Shown: in pieces, positions 30,986 through 42,243 of the stretch
How the letters are laid out: each line of letters opens with the position of its first letter
Position numbering within the stretch: the stretch's first letter is position 1
Translations under genes and position numbers: made by a program
NCBI GenBank assembly: GCA_024703855.1
Contig: CP087965.1
Location: 2,844,001-2,908,000 of the forward strand
Source of the DNA: Polaromonas sp. P2-4
GTDB lineage: Bacteria > Pseudomonadota > Gammaproteobacteria > Burkholderiales > Burkholderiaceae_C
Length of the DNA: 64,000 bases
Direction of reading: 5' to 3'
Notes under the pieces: model-generated
What the model was told of the DNA's origin: nothing
The model's database searches: none
What the model saw: the letters and a program-made list of their open reading frames with translations, nothing else

Positions 30986-32572
30986 ATGAAGCTCTCAACA
31001 CTCCGGCGCACAGCGATGGGTTTTGCCACCTGTGCCGCCATGTCAGCCGCAGGTGCCGCCACGTTCACCTGGTCCTCCAACCTGGATGCGCTGTCCATGG
31101 ACCCGCATTCCACCAACAACAGCTTTACCAACGCCTTCGTCAGCAACATCTATGAGTCGCTGGTGCGCTTCAACGACAAACTGCAGATAGAGCCCGCGCT
31201 GGCCACCTCGTGGAAGCTTGTCAGTCCCACGGTCTGGCGCTACACCCTGCGCCAGGGCGTCAAGTTTCACAATGGCGAAAGTTTTGATGCCGACGATGTG
31301 GTGTTCTCGTGGCAGCAGCGTCAACACGCCAGGCTCATTGGTCAAGGGCAACCTGAGCGACCTGAAAGATGTGCGCAAGGTAGACGCCTACACGGTGGAT
31401 GTAGAAACCAACGCGCCGCTGCCCACCCTGAACAACGAGCTGGTGCAACTGCTCATGATGGACAAGGGCTGGTCCGAGCAGAACCGCGCCGTTGAAGCGA
31501 GCGACCTGGGGCGGCAGAAGGAAAACTTTGCCAACCGCAATGCCAACGGCACCGGGCCCTTCAAGTTGATTTCGCGCGAGGTCGACACACGCACGGTGCT
31601 GGCGGCCAACACCGGCTGGTGGGACAAGCCCAAACACAACCTGACCCAGGTCATGTTCACCCCCATCAAGTCGGATGCTACGCGCACCTCCTCGCTGATC
31701 AGCGGTGGCATTGATGCGTCAATCAACGTGCCGCTGCAGGACGTGCCGCGCCTGAAATCCGTGGCCACGCTGGACGTGGTGCAGGGCCCTGAGCTGCGTA
31801 CCATCTTCATGGGCATGGACCAGAGCCGCGATGAGCTGCTGTACAGCGACGTGAAAGGCAAAAACCCGTTCAAGGACCTGCGCGTTCGCCAGGCGGTCTA
31901 CCAGGCGATTGACGTGGAAGCGCTCAAGCGTTCCGTCATGCGCGGCGCTTCCTGGCCGGCCGGCAACCTGCTGTCGCCCCACCTCAACGGTTCGCCCGTG
32001 GCCTTGAACAAGCGGTTGCTGCCGTTCAACCCGGAGGCGTCCAAAACCTTGCTGAAGGAAGCCGGCTACCCGAACGGCTTCACGGTCGGCATGCAGTGCC
32101 CGAATGACCGTTACGTCTATGACGAGGCCCTGTGCCTGGCCATGTCGTCGATGCTGGCCAAGGTGGGCATCAAGACCAATCTGATGATAGAGCCGACCGT
32201 CAAATGGAGCGTGCGCCTGAACTCCAACGATGTCTCGCTGTACATGGTCGGCCATGCGGGCCTGCCAATGGCTGATGTCTACGGCCTGCTCAAGGACGTG
32301 GTGGCGACCCGCACCGGCAAGGAGGGCTCGCTCAATGCGGGCAAGTATTCCAATCCGAAATTCGACGCTTATTTGCCGCAAATCGCCAGCGAGATCGATC
32401 CGGCCAAACGCGCCAAACTGATTGAAGAAGCCGTGACGGTTGAGCGTGCCGATGTTTCCCACATTCCCCTGCACCAGCAACCCGTGACCTGGGCGGCACG
32501 CAAGGGCATCAGCTGGCGCAGGCCCCTGACAACCAGATGCGCCTGTGGCTGGTGCGCGTGAGTGAAAAATGA
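30986..32572 (+). CDS. ABC transporter receptor (SBP family 5), frameshifted, copy 1
   Basis: A periplasmic receptor of about 529 residues with a signal peptide (LRRTAMGFATCAAMSAAGAA). Motifs include [40 protein letters not shown] and CPNDRYVYDEALCLAMSSML. Shifts near 31316 (VFSWQRVNTPGSLVKG) and 32515 (SWRQAPDNQMRLWLVR) must be repaired. It is closely similar to the receptor at 40459 throughout, including the rare stretch KGKNPFKDLRVRQAVYQAID. It supplies the importer encoded by the next four genes. Confidence 0.9.
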
Positions 32573-32633
32573 TGCGACAGGCTGCCGTGTGGCCGGCTGG
32601 GTGGCACGGCGCCCCCGCACTGGAGAACCACTG

Positions 32634-33615
32634 ATGTTGCGCTTTCTTATAGGACGCCTGGCCAACGGGGCCATCGTGATGGTGTTGGTATCCATGTTGT
32701 CGTTTTCCCTGTTCAATTTCATCGGCGATCCGGTGAGTAATTTGGTCGGGGAAAACGCCACAGTCAACGAACGCGATGCCATGCGCAAATCGCTGGGGCT
32801 GGATCAGCCCTTGCCTCTGCAGTACCTCAAGTTTGTTGGGCGTGCGGTGCAAGGCGAGTTTGGCGTGTCGTACCGGAACATTGAGCCGGTATCGCGCGTG
32901 ATTGCCAGCCGACTGCCGGCGACGCTGGAACTGAGCCTGATTGCCGCCATCCTTGCCCTCGGCGTCGGCATTCCGATGGGTGTGTACGCAGGACTGCATC
33001 CGCGCTCGCTGCTGACCCGGGGCTTGCAGGTCATTTCACTGGTCGGCATCTCGGTACCGTCGTTTGTGACCGGCATCATCCTGATCCTGGTCTTCTCGAT
33101 CTACCTGAACTGGTTGCCGTCATTTGGCCGGGGGCGAAACCGTGCTGCTGGGCGTGTGGAGCACCGGTTTTCTGACGGTCAGCGGCTGGAAGTCCCTGAT
33201 GATGCCGGCCATCACGTTGGCGCTGTTCCAGCTGACGCTCTTCATGCGCCTGACACGCACCCAGATGATGGAGGTGCTGCGCAGTGAATACATCAAGTTT
33301 GCGCGGGCCCGTGGCTTGCGTGAGCGGTCCATCAACTATCGCCATGCGCTGCGGAACACGCTGATTCCCATCATCACCGTCGCGGGCTTGCAGCTGGGCT
33401 CCATGATTGCTTTCTCCATCATCACGGAGACCGTGTTTCAGTGGCCCGGCCTGGGCTTGCTCATCATCCAGGCCATCAGCTTTGGTGATGTGCCGGTCAT
33501 TGCCGCCTACCTGTTGCTGATCGCCTTGCTGTTTGTGCTGATCAACATGGTGGTGGATCTTTTGTATTTTGTTGTTGACCCGCGCCTGCGCGCAACGCTA
33601 AGGAGCGTGGCATGA
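32634..33615 (+). CDS. ABC transporter permease, DppB type, frameshifted
   Basis: A permease of about 327 residues with six hydrophobic segments. It begins MLRFLIGRLANGAIVMVLVS. It has LGLDQPLPLQYLKFVGRAVQ and the EAA loop EYIKFARARGLRERSINYRH. One extra G in a G run near 33133 breaks LPSFGRGETVLLGVW. Its stop overlaps the next gene's start (ATGA), indicating tight coupling. Confidence 0.9.
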
Positions 33616-34511
33616 AAACCATGATGCTGACCTTGCGCCGCTGGCGCCAATCCGATCTGGCCTGGAGCCTGGGCCGCTCCCCGGAAGCCTGGATCTCTGC
33701 GCTGGTGTTGCTGCTGTACCTGGGCATGGCGCTGCTGGCGCCGTTGCTGGCACCGCAAAACCCGTTCGACCTGGCCGCGCTGGACCTGATGGATGCGCGC
33801 CTGCCTCCAGCATGGACGGAAGGCGGGCAATTGAAATACCTGTTTGGCACGGACGGCCAGGGGCGTGACATGGTCTCGGTCATGCTGTATGGCCTGCGCA
33901 TGTCGCTGTTTGTCGGCGTGGCTTCCACGCTGCTTTCGCTGGTCGTTGGCGTGACGCTGGGACTGGTGGCGGGTTACGTGGGCGGGCGCATCGACAACAT
34001 CATCATGCGTGCCGCTGACGTGCAGCTGAGCTTTCCGGCGATTCTGGTGGCACTGCTAATTGACGGTTTGTCACGCACCGTGTTGCCGCGCGCCGTGCAC
34101 GAGCAGCTGTCGCTGCTGATTGTGGTGATAGCGATTGCGCTGGCCAACTGGGTGCAGTACGCCAGAACGGTGCGCAGTGTCACCATGATTGAAAAAGACA
34201 AGGACTATGTCAATGCGGTGCGGCTGATCGGCATGGGCCGGGCGCGCATTCTTTTCCGCCACGTGCTGCCCAACATCCTGAGTCCGGTGCTGGTCATTGC
34301 CACCTTGTCCATCGGCCTCGCGGTGTTGACCGAAGCGACGCTGAGCTTCTTGGGGCTGGGCGTGCCGGCTACCTCGCCTTCGCTGGGTACCCTGATACGC
34401 CTGGGTAACGAGGTGCTGTTTTCCGGTGAGTGGTGGATCACGGTATTGCCGGGCCTGCTGCTGATCGGCCTGGTGCTCAGTGTCAACCTGTTCGGTGACT
34501 GGCTGCGCTGA
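33612..34511 (+). CDS. ABC transporter permease, DppC type
   Basis: An intact 299-residue permease. It shows the periplasmic motif YLFGTDGQGRDMVSVMLYGL and the EAA loop DYVNAVRLIGMGRARILFRH with SFLGLGVPATSPSLGTLI. It pairs with the DppB-type protein encoded just upstream. Confidence 0.93.
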   Translation: MKTMMLTLRRWRQSDLAWSLGRSPEAWISALVLLLYLGMALLAPLLAPQNPFDLAALDLMDARLPPAWTEGGQLKYLFGTDGQGRDMVSVMLYGLRMSLFVGVASTLLSLVVGVTLGLVAGYVGGRIDNIIMRAADVQLSFPAILVALLIDGLSRTVLPRAVHEQLSLLIVVIAIALANWVQYARTVRSVTMIEKDKDYVNAVRLIGMGRARILFRHVLPNILSPVLVIATLSIGLAVLTEATLSFLGLGVPATSPSLGTLIRLGNEVLFSGEWWITVLPGLLLIGLVLSVNLFGDWLR

Positions 34512-34538
34512 TGCGCTCAATCCACGATTGAAATAACC

Positions 34539-35555
34539 ATGACCATTTTCAATGCCCTTTCCGGGGCTGCACCCCTGCTTTCTGTGCGAGGTCTCTGCGT
34601 GCAGATTCCGACGTGACACGGTGCGCTGACCGCGCTCGAGGATGTGAGTTTCGACATTGCCCGCGGAGAGATTCTTGGCTTCGTCGGCGAGTCGGGGGCC
34701 GGCAAGTCATTGACCGGCATGGCGGTGCTGGGCCTGCTGGACTCGCCCGCACACATCTCGGCCGGTGAAATCATTTTTGACGGCCAGCCCATTCACCAGC
34801 TTTCTGCATCGCAGATGCGCAAGCTGCGCGGGCGGCGCATAGGGGCTGTTTTCCAGGACCCGCTGCTCAGCCTCAACCCCTTGCTCACAGTGGGCGACCA
34901 ACTGACCGAAACCATGCGCACCCACCTGCCATTGAGCGGCGAAGAAGCGCGAGCACGCGCCATTGAATGGCTGCGGCAAGTCGGTATTCCCTCGCCTACG
35001 GAAAGGGTTGATGCCTATCCACACCAATTTTCTGGCGGTATGCGCCAGCGCATCGTGATTGCCCTGGCCCTGTGCGCCGAGCCCGACCTGGTGATTGCCG
35101 ATGAGCCCACCACGGCGCTCGATGTCTCGGTACAGGCGCAGGTGCTGGAGTTGCTGCGCACGCAATGCCGCGAGCGTGGCACCGCCGTGCTGCTGGTGAC
35201 CCATGACATGGGTGTGATTTCTGAAAACGCCGACCGGGTTGCAGTCATGTACGCGGGCCATATTGCCGAGACCGGCCCGGTGGACCAGATCGTGAATCGG
35301 CCGCGTCATCCCTATACCTGCGGCTTGATGGGTTCCATCCCTCCGGTCGATCAGGATGTCCTGTGGCTGCAGCAGATTGACGGCGCCATGCCGCGGCTGT
35401 CGGCCCGCCCGACAGGCTGCCCCTTTCATCCGCGCTGCAAGTATGCGACCGAGCAGTGCGTCACCACGAGGCCGCTGCCGCACCCGGAAGGCGTGGCACT
35501 GGTGGCCTGCTGGCACCCCCAGCAAGGCATGGCCGTGGCAGGAGTCGCAGCATGA
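34539..35555 (+). CDS. ABC transporter ATPase, DppD type, in-frame stop codon
   Basis: An ATPase of about 338 residues with Walker A GESGAGKS, signature FSGGMRQR, Walker [13 protein letters not shown] and the oligopeptide-type Cys cluster CPFHPRCKYATEQC at the C-terminus, which often binds an iron-sulfur cluster. Codon 26 is TGA (34614-34616) in an otherwise unbroken frame, between LCVQIPT and HGALTALEDV where relatives carry Arg; CGA to TGA explains it. An internal GTG at 34644 would omit the first beta strand. It overlaps the next ATPase by ATGA. Confidence 0.88.
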
Positions 35556-36533
35556 GCATTCCTTACCTCAGCGTCAAAAACCTGTCGCGCGAATTCAAGG
35601 CGCAGGGCCGCACGGTGCGCGCCGTCGACAACGTGAGTTTTGAAATTCCTGTCGGCACGACCTTCAGCCTGGTGGGCGAATCGGGTTGCGGCAAAACCAC
35701 GCTGGTCCGTGTGATTGCCGGGCTGGACAAAGCCAGTGCGGGCTCCATGCAGTTTGGCGCACCGCTTGACGGCCGCGTGCACCGCACCCAGATGATTTTT
35801 CAGGACCCTTATGCCTCGCTGAATCCGCGCTGGCGTGTCGGTGATGCGATAGCCGAGCCGATCACGTTCCAGCATCTGCGCCTGCCTACTGACGTGAAGC
35901 AGCGCGTGGAAGACTTGCTGGTTCGCGTGGGCCTGGCGGCAGCCGATACCGCCAAGTTTCCGCACGAATTTTCCGGCGGCCAGCGTCAGCGCGTTTCCAT
36001 CGCACGCGCTGGCGGGTGAGCCGAGTTTTCTGGTTTGCGATGAGCCCACGTCGGCGCTGGATGTGTCAGTGCAGGCGCAAATCCTGAACCTGCTCAAGCG
36101 CCTGGAAAAAGAAGAGGGCCTGACCAGTCTCTTTATCAGCCACAACCTGGCCGTGGTGCGTTTTGTCTCCTCCATGATCGGCGTCATGTACCTGGGCCGT
36201 TTGGTCGAGGTGGCGCCCACGGCGGAGTTGTTTGCAGCGCCGCGCCACCCGTACACCCAGCTGCTGCTTGAGGCCATTCCGCGTATCGGCCAGGGCCGCC
36301 GTGCCGTCAGCCTGCCCGCGGGCGAGCTGCCCAGCCCGCTGGCGCCACCGCCCGGCTGCACCTTTCACCCGCGCTGCCCCATCGCCATGGACATCTGCCG
36401 CAAGGAAGCCCCCGCCTTGCTGCCGGTTGCCCATGGCGCCTCCGTCGCCTGCCATGCGGTCGCCAGCGGCAGCCAGCCCGTGCGCTTCATGCCGGGCGCT
36501 GCCCATCCCGCCTCTTCTTTTTCACTTGCCTGA
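35552..36533 (+). CDS. ABC transporter ATPase, DppF type, frameshifted
   Basis: An ATPase of about 327 residues: Walker [10 protein letters not shown]-loop [15 protein letters not shown], signature FSGGQRQR, Walker [13 protein letters not shown], switch His in FISHNLAVV, and the C-terminal Cys cluster [15 protein letters not shown] shift near 36012 sits right after SIARA, where [18 protein letters not shown] is expected. It completes the five-part importer with the receptor at 30986. Confidence 0.9.
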
Positions 36534-36543
36534 GTTTCCCCCC

Positions 36544-37987
36544 ATGATCGAAAACATAGACCTTTTGATAGAGCACGGCACCGTCATCAGCATGGACGCG
36601 CAGCGCCGCGTCATTGAAGACGGCGCCGTGGCGGTCAGGGCCGACCGCATTGTGGCGGTTGGCACCACGGCCGAACTGCGCGCGCTACACGGCAACCAAA
36701 ACCATCAACGCCTACCGCAAGGCGGTGCTGCCGGGCCTGATTGACAGCCATGCCCATGCCGGGCACGGCATGCTGCGCACCATGGGCGCGGGCGACCCCA
36801 ATGCGTGGATGGATGCCTGCGCCGTGATCTATACCTCGGCATCGGATGAGCAGTTCTGGCACGCCGAGTCGGCCATGACTTCGCTGGAACGTCTCAAGGC
36901 CGGCGTGACCACGGGCGTGTCGCTGTTTGGCGGCGGCGACTCCATCATGCGGGTGGACGATCCCAAATACGCCAAAGCCCACTGCGATGCGGTGGCGCGG
37001 GCAGGGACGCGCTCGGTGGTCGTCGGTCGGGCCTTCGCGGCCCGCGGCACCCACGCGCTATCTGGACTGGGCCACCGAGCCGCCGACGGCGCGCGACATC
37101 GATGCAGCGACCATGCTGGAGGTCTGCAACAAGATCATCGATGAGAACCACGGCCGCGCAGAAGGCCGCCTGAACATCGCCATCACCCTGCCGGTGTTTG
37201 CGCCCATGCACGAGCCGGATCATGTCTTGCTGCGTGATGAATTTCATCGCCAGGCCAGGGATTATTTCGGCCTGGCCAAGGAGCGCGGCCTGACCTTTAC
37301 GCAGGACGGCCACCGCACCGGCACGCTGGCGCTGGCACACCGTGAGCTGGGCCTGCTGGGTCCGACATCGTTCATGTCGCACAGCATTGACCTGACCGAA
37401 GAAGACATTGCGGTGACCCTGGACACCGACACCCGCATCGTGCACAACCCCAGCGCCATCATGTCGATTCGCGGCCGTTGTCCGGTGCCAGAGTTGATTG
37501 ATGCGGGCGTCACCGTGGCGATTGGTTCTGACGGTTCCGCTCCGGATCGTGGCTACGACATGTTCCGGCACATGTCCCAGTGCATGCACTACCACCGCCG
37601 GCATTTCACGACGCGGGCGTGCTGCCCCATGGCAAAGTGCTGGAGATGGTGACGATTGATGCCGCCCGGGCGCTGTCGATGGAGCATGAGATTGGTTCGC
37701 TGGAAGCCGGCAAGAAAGCCGACATCATCCTGGTGGACCTGTTCAAGCCGCATCTGATGCCGCTGAACATGCCGGTCTACCGCGTCACCTGCTTTGCCAA
37801 CGCGGCCGATGTGAGCACCACCATCGTCAATGGCCGCATCTTGATGGAAGACCGCCAGGTGCTGACCGTCAACGAGAGCGAGATTCTGGAAGACGTGAAT
37901 GAAGCCGCTGAGCGCATGCTCGATCGCAGCGGGTTGCGCCGTCTGACCGAGTCGCCCGCCCGCTTGTGGGGTGCCAGCCACTATTGA
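36544..37987 (+). CDS. amidohydrolase-superfamily deaminase (TRZ/ATZ type), frameshifted
   Basis: An enzyme of about 480 residues that hydrolyses or deaminates a ring compound. The N-terminal composite domain (IDLLIEHGTVISMDAQRRVI) is followed by the first metal motif LPGLIDSHAHAGHGMLR, a His in TSFMSHSIDLTEEDI, HNPSAIMSIRGRCPVPEL and the catalytic Asp in AIGSDGSAPDRGYDM; the end carries the usual GSLEAGKKADIILVDL. Three shifts lie near 36690, 37045 and 37607. The beta-5 ligand region reads TFTQDGHRTGT rather than the common HxAE, so the substrate is hard to infer from motifs. Confidence 0.87.
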
Positions 37988-38047
37988 GCGCAGTACTGGC
38001 CACCACCGCACCCAAGCTGCAAACCCATGACATGTGAAGGATTATTG

Positions 38048-39251
38048 ATGCAAGACCTGGTGATACGGGGCGGCCGGCCCTGGGGCGCCCAGACCGCCGA
38101 TATTGCCGTGCGGGATGGCCGCATCGCCGCGATTGGTCCTAATCTCCCTGCCGCACCGGGGGAGGAAATTGTTGACGCCCATGGCTGCCTCGTCATTCCC
38201 GGCCTGGTGGACGCGCACGCCCATATCGACAAGACACTCTGGGGTACGCCATGGCATCCGCACCAGGCTGGCCCCAGCCTGATGGACAAGATCACGAACG
38301 AGCGGCAGGTCCTTGGCGCCCTCGGTCTGTCGCCCGAAGTCCAGAGCGCCCGGCTGCTCAGGCGCCTGATCGCTTGCGGGACCACCCATGTGCGGACCCA
38401 TGTCGATGTAGGTCCCGACGTTGGGCTGGCGCACCTGCATGGGGTGCAGGCGATGCGCGACAAGCATCGCGACTGGATCGACATTGACTTTGTGGCCTTC
38501 CCGCAAACTGGCGTGATGATCCGGCCCGGCACACTGGACCTGCTGGAGCAGGCCGTACGCGATGGCGCGGAGGTGATAGGCGGACTCGATCCCGTGGGTG
38601 TTGACCGTGACCCCAAGGGTCAGCTGGACGGGATCTTCGCTATTGCCGGTCGGCACGGTTGCGGCATCGACATTCACCTGCATGATCGCGGCGATCTGGG
38701 AGCGGTGACGATCGAAATGATTGCCGAACGTACCCGCAGCCTCGGTCTGGCCGGCAAGGTGGCAATCAGCCACGCGTTCTGCCTTGGCGGGGTAGAGCCT
38801 GCGCGCCTGGAGTCCCTCATCGCGCTGCTGTTGGAGAACGACATCGCGATCATGACCCACGCGCCAGCGGGCCCCACACCCTTCCCGCCGATACGCCTGC
38901 TGCACGAGCGCGGTGTGCGGCTGTTCTCGGGTTCGGACGGCATTCGCGATACCTGGAGTCCACTCAACAATGGCGACATGCTCGGAACGCGCCTTCCTGC
39001 TTGCCTACCGCAGCGGATTCCGGGACGACCCGGGCATTGAAATCGCCCTGCGCATGGCGACTTATGGCGGCGCGCAGGTGATGGGCGTGGCGCACTATGG
39101 CCTGGCGGTCGGATCGGTCGCCGACCTGGTGCTGGTCGAAGCCGAGACTGCTGCTGAGGCCGTCGCCTTCCATCCGGTGCGCCGGCTGGTGCTCAAGCGC
39201 GGGCGCGTCGTTGCCCGTGATGGGCGCGCATTGTTGCCCAAGAGCGAGTGA
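38048..39251 (+). CDS. cytosine deaminase-like amidohydrolase, copy 1, frameshifted
   Basis: A metal-dependent hydrolase of about 401 residues related to CodA and N-isopropylammelide hydrolase AtzC. Metal ligands are in LVDAHAHIDKTLWGTPW (HxH), GIDIHLHDRGDLG, KVAISHAFCLGG and LFSGSDGIRDTWSPLNNGDM. One extra G near 38984 breaks NGDMLERAFLLAYRSG. It is clearly paralogous to the intact gene at 42244 (shared DKTLW, GDLG and GSDGIRD blocks). It probably removes an amino group or opens a ring in the imported compound. Confidence 0.88.
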
Positions 39252-39318
39252 CCCGGCAAATCGGGCCGCCCGCTTCTCCCATTCATTTCCACACCCACGC
39301 CAACCTGAAAGATCTCCC

Positions 39319-40334
39319 GTGTCATCTGTGTCATCTCTTTTTCAATCCAAGCGTCACGCCCTGATCCGCGCCTGCGCCTCATGACCCTGACGGTAGTCCC
39401 GGCACTGACCGGCCTGTCCCACGCGCAGGAATGGCCGGGCAAGAAACCCATCACCCTGGTGGTGGGTTTCCCCTGCCGGCGGCAGCGCTGACATGATTGC
39501 GCGCACCATTGCCGAGCCGCTGGGCAAACGCCTGGGAACGCCGGTCGTGATCGAGAACATTAGCGGCGCGGGCGGCACCATCGCCGGCCAGAAAGTGGTG
39601 AATGCCGCAGCCGACGGCTACACCCTGTTCATGGCATCGGGCAGCGAGGTGTCGATTGCCCGCTTGTTCAATCCGGCCGTCAAGTACAACGGCGAAACCG
39701 ACTTCACCCCTGTCGGGTTGGTCGGCGATGTGCCCCTGGTGCTGGTGGCCAGCCCCAAGTCCGGGCTCAAGACCGCGCCCGATGCCCTGCTCAAGGCCCA
39801 GCGTCAGCCGGGTGCACTGAGCTATGCCTCGTCCGGCATTGGTACCGTGCTGCATGTGGCCGGTGAGCTGCTGAACCAGAAGGCCGGGACCCAAATCACC
39901 CATGTGCCTTACCGGGGGGCGGCCCAGATGGCGGTCGACGTCGCCGGCGGCAACATTGAGCTGGCCTTTTCATGACGCCGACGGCCTTGCCGCATATCGA
40001 GGCCGGCAAGATGGTGGCGCTAGGCGTCACCACCCCGGGCCGTTCCCGCGCTGCGCCGCAAATTCCCTCGCTCTCGGAAACCGCTGCGCTCAAGGGCTAT
40101 GACATCAGCCTGTGGAACGGCTTGTTCGGCCCCGCCAAAATGCCGCCGGCCATCACGGCGCGCCTGAACAAGGAGCTCAATGAAGTCTTGCGCGAACCTG
40201 CGGTCTGGCAGAAGTTGCAAAAAGCCGGGGTTGAAACCCAGGGCAGCACCCCGCAGGCGCTGGCACAAAGGATTCGCGACGAAGTCAAACGCGTCCAGAG
40301 CATTGCGCCGGCGGCGATGAAAACCAGCAGCTAG
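39319..40334 (+). CDS. Bug/TctC-family periplasmic receptor, frameshifted
   Basis: A receptor of about 338 residues of the tripartite tricarboxylate type. The signal peptide (about residues 1-36) ends near LSHAQEWPGKKPITLVVGFP. It shows GGSADMIARTIAEPLGKRLG, ENISGAGGTIAGQKVV, ADGYTLFMASGSE and ITHVPYRGAAQMAVDVAGG, then LPHIEAGKMVALGVTT. Three shifts are needed: near 39378, in a C run near 39471 and near 39972. No TctA/TctB membrane partners are present; orphan Bug receptors are common in this group. Confidence 0.85.
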
Positions 40335-40458
40335 TGTTTAACTGCATCAGCAGGCCTATTTAAATCCTGCTGATTCAACACACAACCCGCAGTGCGCAAG
40401 CGCAAGAGCCATGGCACACAGAGGTTCCCCGTTCGTTTTTCACCAAGGAGTTCATTCA

Positions 40459-42036
40459 ATGAAAAAGCAACTGCTGGCACTCGGGTTGGCGTTATCCATG
40501 ACGCTCGGATCCTCCGGGGTCGAGGCGAAGACCTTCACCTGGACCGCGTCACTCGACGTCATGTCCATGGACCCGTATTCGACGAACAATTCTTTCACCA
40601 ACTCGTTCATGAACAATGTTTACGAGGGACTGGTGCGCTTCAATGAGAAGCTTGAAATCGAGCCCGCGCTGGCCGAGTCATGGCAAAACCTGAGCCCCAC
40701 CGTATGGCGTTTCAAGTTGCGCCGCAATGTGAAGTTCCACAACGGCGAAGCCATGACGGCTGACGACGTGGTATTTAGCTGGCAACGCGTGCAGACCCCT
40801 GGCTCGATTGCCAAGTTGAATCTGGGTGATGTCAAGGACGTGCGCAAGGTGGATGGCTTCACGGTCGATGTCGAGACCAAGGCCCCGTTTCCGCTGCTGC
40901 TCAATGAAATGCTGAACCTCACCATCATGAGCAAGTCATGGTGCGAGGCCAACAACGTCAAGGAAGCCAGCGACCTGCAGCAGAAGAAGGAAAACTTCGC
41001 CAACCGCAATACCAACGGCACCGGCCCGTTCATGCTCAAGTCGCGTGAAGTGGACGTGAAAACCGTGCTGGTGGCCAACCCGACCTGGTGGGACAAGCCC
41101 AGGCACAACCTGACCGAAATCAACTTCACGCCGATCAAATCGGACGCGACGCGCACGGCATCCCTGTTGTCCGGTGTCCTTGACGCGACCATCAGCGTGC
41201 CGCTGCAGGATGTACAACGCATCAACAGCTCGGGCACGTTTACCGTGGTCCAGGGCCCTGACCTGCGCACGATCTTCTTCGGCATGGACCAGTTCCACGA
41301 CGAGTTGCTGTACTCCGATATCAAGGGCAAGAACCCGTTCAAGGACATCCGCGTGCGCAAGGCGCTGTACCAGGCCATCGACGTAGAGGCCATCAAGCGC
41401 TCGGTGATGCGCGGCCTCTCCTGGCCCGCCGGCATGATTGTTTCACCCGCACTCAACGGCGCTCCGCAAGGGCTGAACACGCGCCTGCTGCCGTTCAACC
41501 CCGATGCTTCCAAAAAGCTGCTGGCCGAAGCCGGTTATCCGGACGGATTCACGGTCGGCCTGCAGTGTCCGAACGACCGTTACGTGTATGACGAACAGAT
41601 CTGCATGGCCGTCGTTTCCATGCTCGGACGCGTGGGCATCAAGATTACGCCGCAGTTTGAGCCGACTGCCAAGTGGAATGTCCGTCTTAACACCCAGGAC
41701 CTCTCGCTGTACATGATGAGTCACGCCGGGCTGCCGATGGCAGACGCTTACGCGATCCTGTCCGACACGGCCGCAACACGGTCGCCAAGCCGGGGCGGAC
41801 TCAATTCCGGTGGTTACTCGAATCCGGCGTTCGATGCGATGTTGCCCAGGATCGCGTCGGAACTCGACCCCGCCAAACGCAAAATACTCATGGGCGAGGC
41901 GGTGTCCATCGAACGCAATGACGTGGCCTACATCCCGCTGCACCAGCAGCCCATCACCTGGGCGTCGAAAAAGGGTGTCGAGCTCAGGCAGTCACCCGAC
42001 AACCAGCTGCGCCTGTGGCTGGTGACAACGCCCTGA
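40459..42036 (+). CDS. ABC transporter receptor (SBP family 5), copy 2
   Basis: An intact 525-residue periplasmic receptor. The signal peptide is KQLLALGLALSMTLGSSGVE. The mature part begins KTFTWTASLDVMSMDPYSTN. The ATG at 40459 follows AAGGAG. It is closely related to the receptor at 30986 along its whole length (for example CPNDRYVYDEQICMAVVSML). No complete transporter follows it; only a permease stub does. It may therefore deliver a second substrate to the importer at 32634-36533. Confidence 0.93.
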   Translation: MKKQLLALGLALSMTLGSSGVEAKTFTWTASLDVMSMDPYSTNNSFTNSFMNNVYEGLVRFNEKLEIEPALAESWQNLSPTVWRFKLRRNVKFHNGEAMTADDVVFSWQRVQTPGSIAKLNLGDVKDVRKVDGFTVDVETKAPFPLLLNEMLNLTIMSKSWCEANNVKEASDLQQKKENFANRNTNGTGPFMLKSREVDVKTVLVANPTWWDKPRHNLTEINFTPIKSDATRTASLLSGVLDATISVPLQDVQRINSSGTFTVVQGPDLRTIFFGMDQFHDELLYSDIKGKNPFKDIRVRKALYQAIDVEAIKRSVMRGLSWPAGMIVSPALNGAPQGLNTRLLPFNPDASKKLLAEAGYPDGFTVGLQCPNDRYVYDEQICMAVVSMLGRVGIKITPQFEPTAKWNVRLNTQDLSLYMMSHAGLPMADAYAILSDTAATRSPSRGGLNSGGYSNPAFDAMLPRIASELDPAKRKILMGEAVSIERNDVAYIPLHQQPITWASKKGVELRQSPDNQLRLWLVTTP

Positions 42037-42104
42037 GCTGACAGGGCGAGGTCCGGAAGTGCCGGCGCGCGGCAGGCCGCGCGTCGCTGGCACCTACCTG
42101 CCCC

Positions 42105-42197
42105 ATGTTGCGATTTCTTTCAACCCGCTGATGGCGCGGCGTGCTGGTGATGATGGCGTGCCCTTCATCTCCTTCCTGCTGTTCAACTAGCTCGGGG
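42105..42197 (+). pseudogene. 5' stub of a DppB-type permease gene
   Basis: Directly after receptor copy 2, about 30 codons can be read with small shifts as MLRFLSTRLMAR, VLVMMA and SFISFLLFN. This parallels the first residues of the DppB gene at 32634 (MLRFLIGRLANGAIVMVLVS and SLFNF). The rest of the permease and the other transporter genes are missing, and the next amidohydrolase starts at 42244. This is a relic left when a duplicated transporter module was deleted. Confidence 0.7.
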
Positions 42198-42243
42198 CAG
42201 GAACCGCATTTTTCCTCACCTCTTGAATTGAAGGTTTGCCGCC

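Noticed and set aside
34614..34616. Selenocysteine codon in the DppD-type ATPase
   Set aside because: The position is Arg in the family and there is no selenocysteine-insertion hairpin or redox context.
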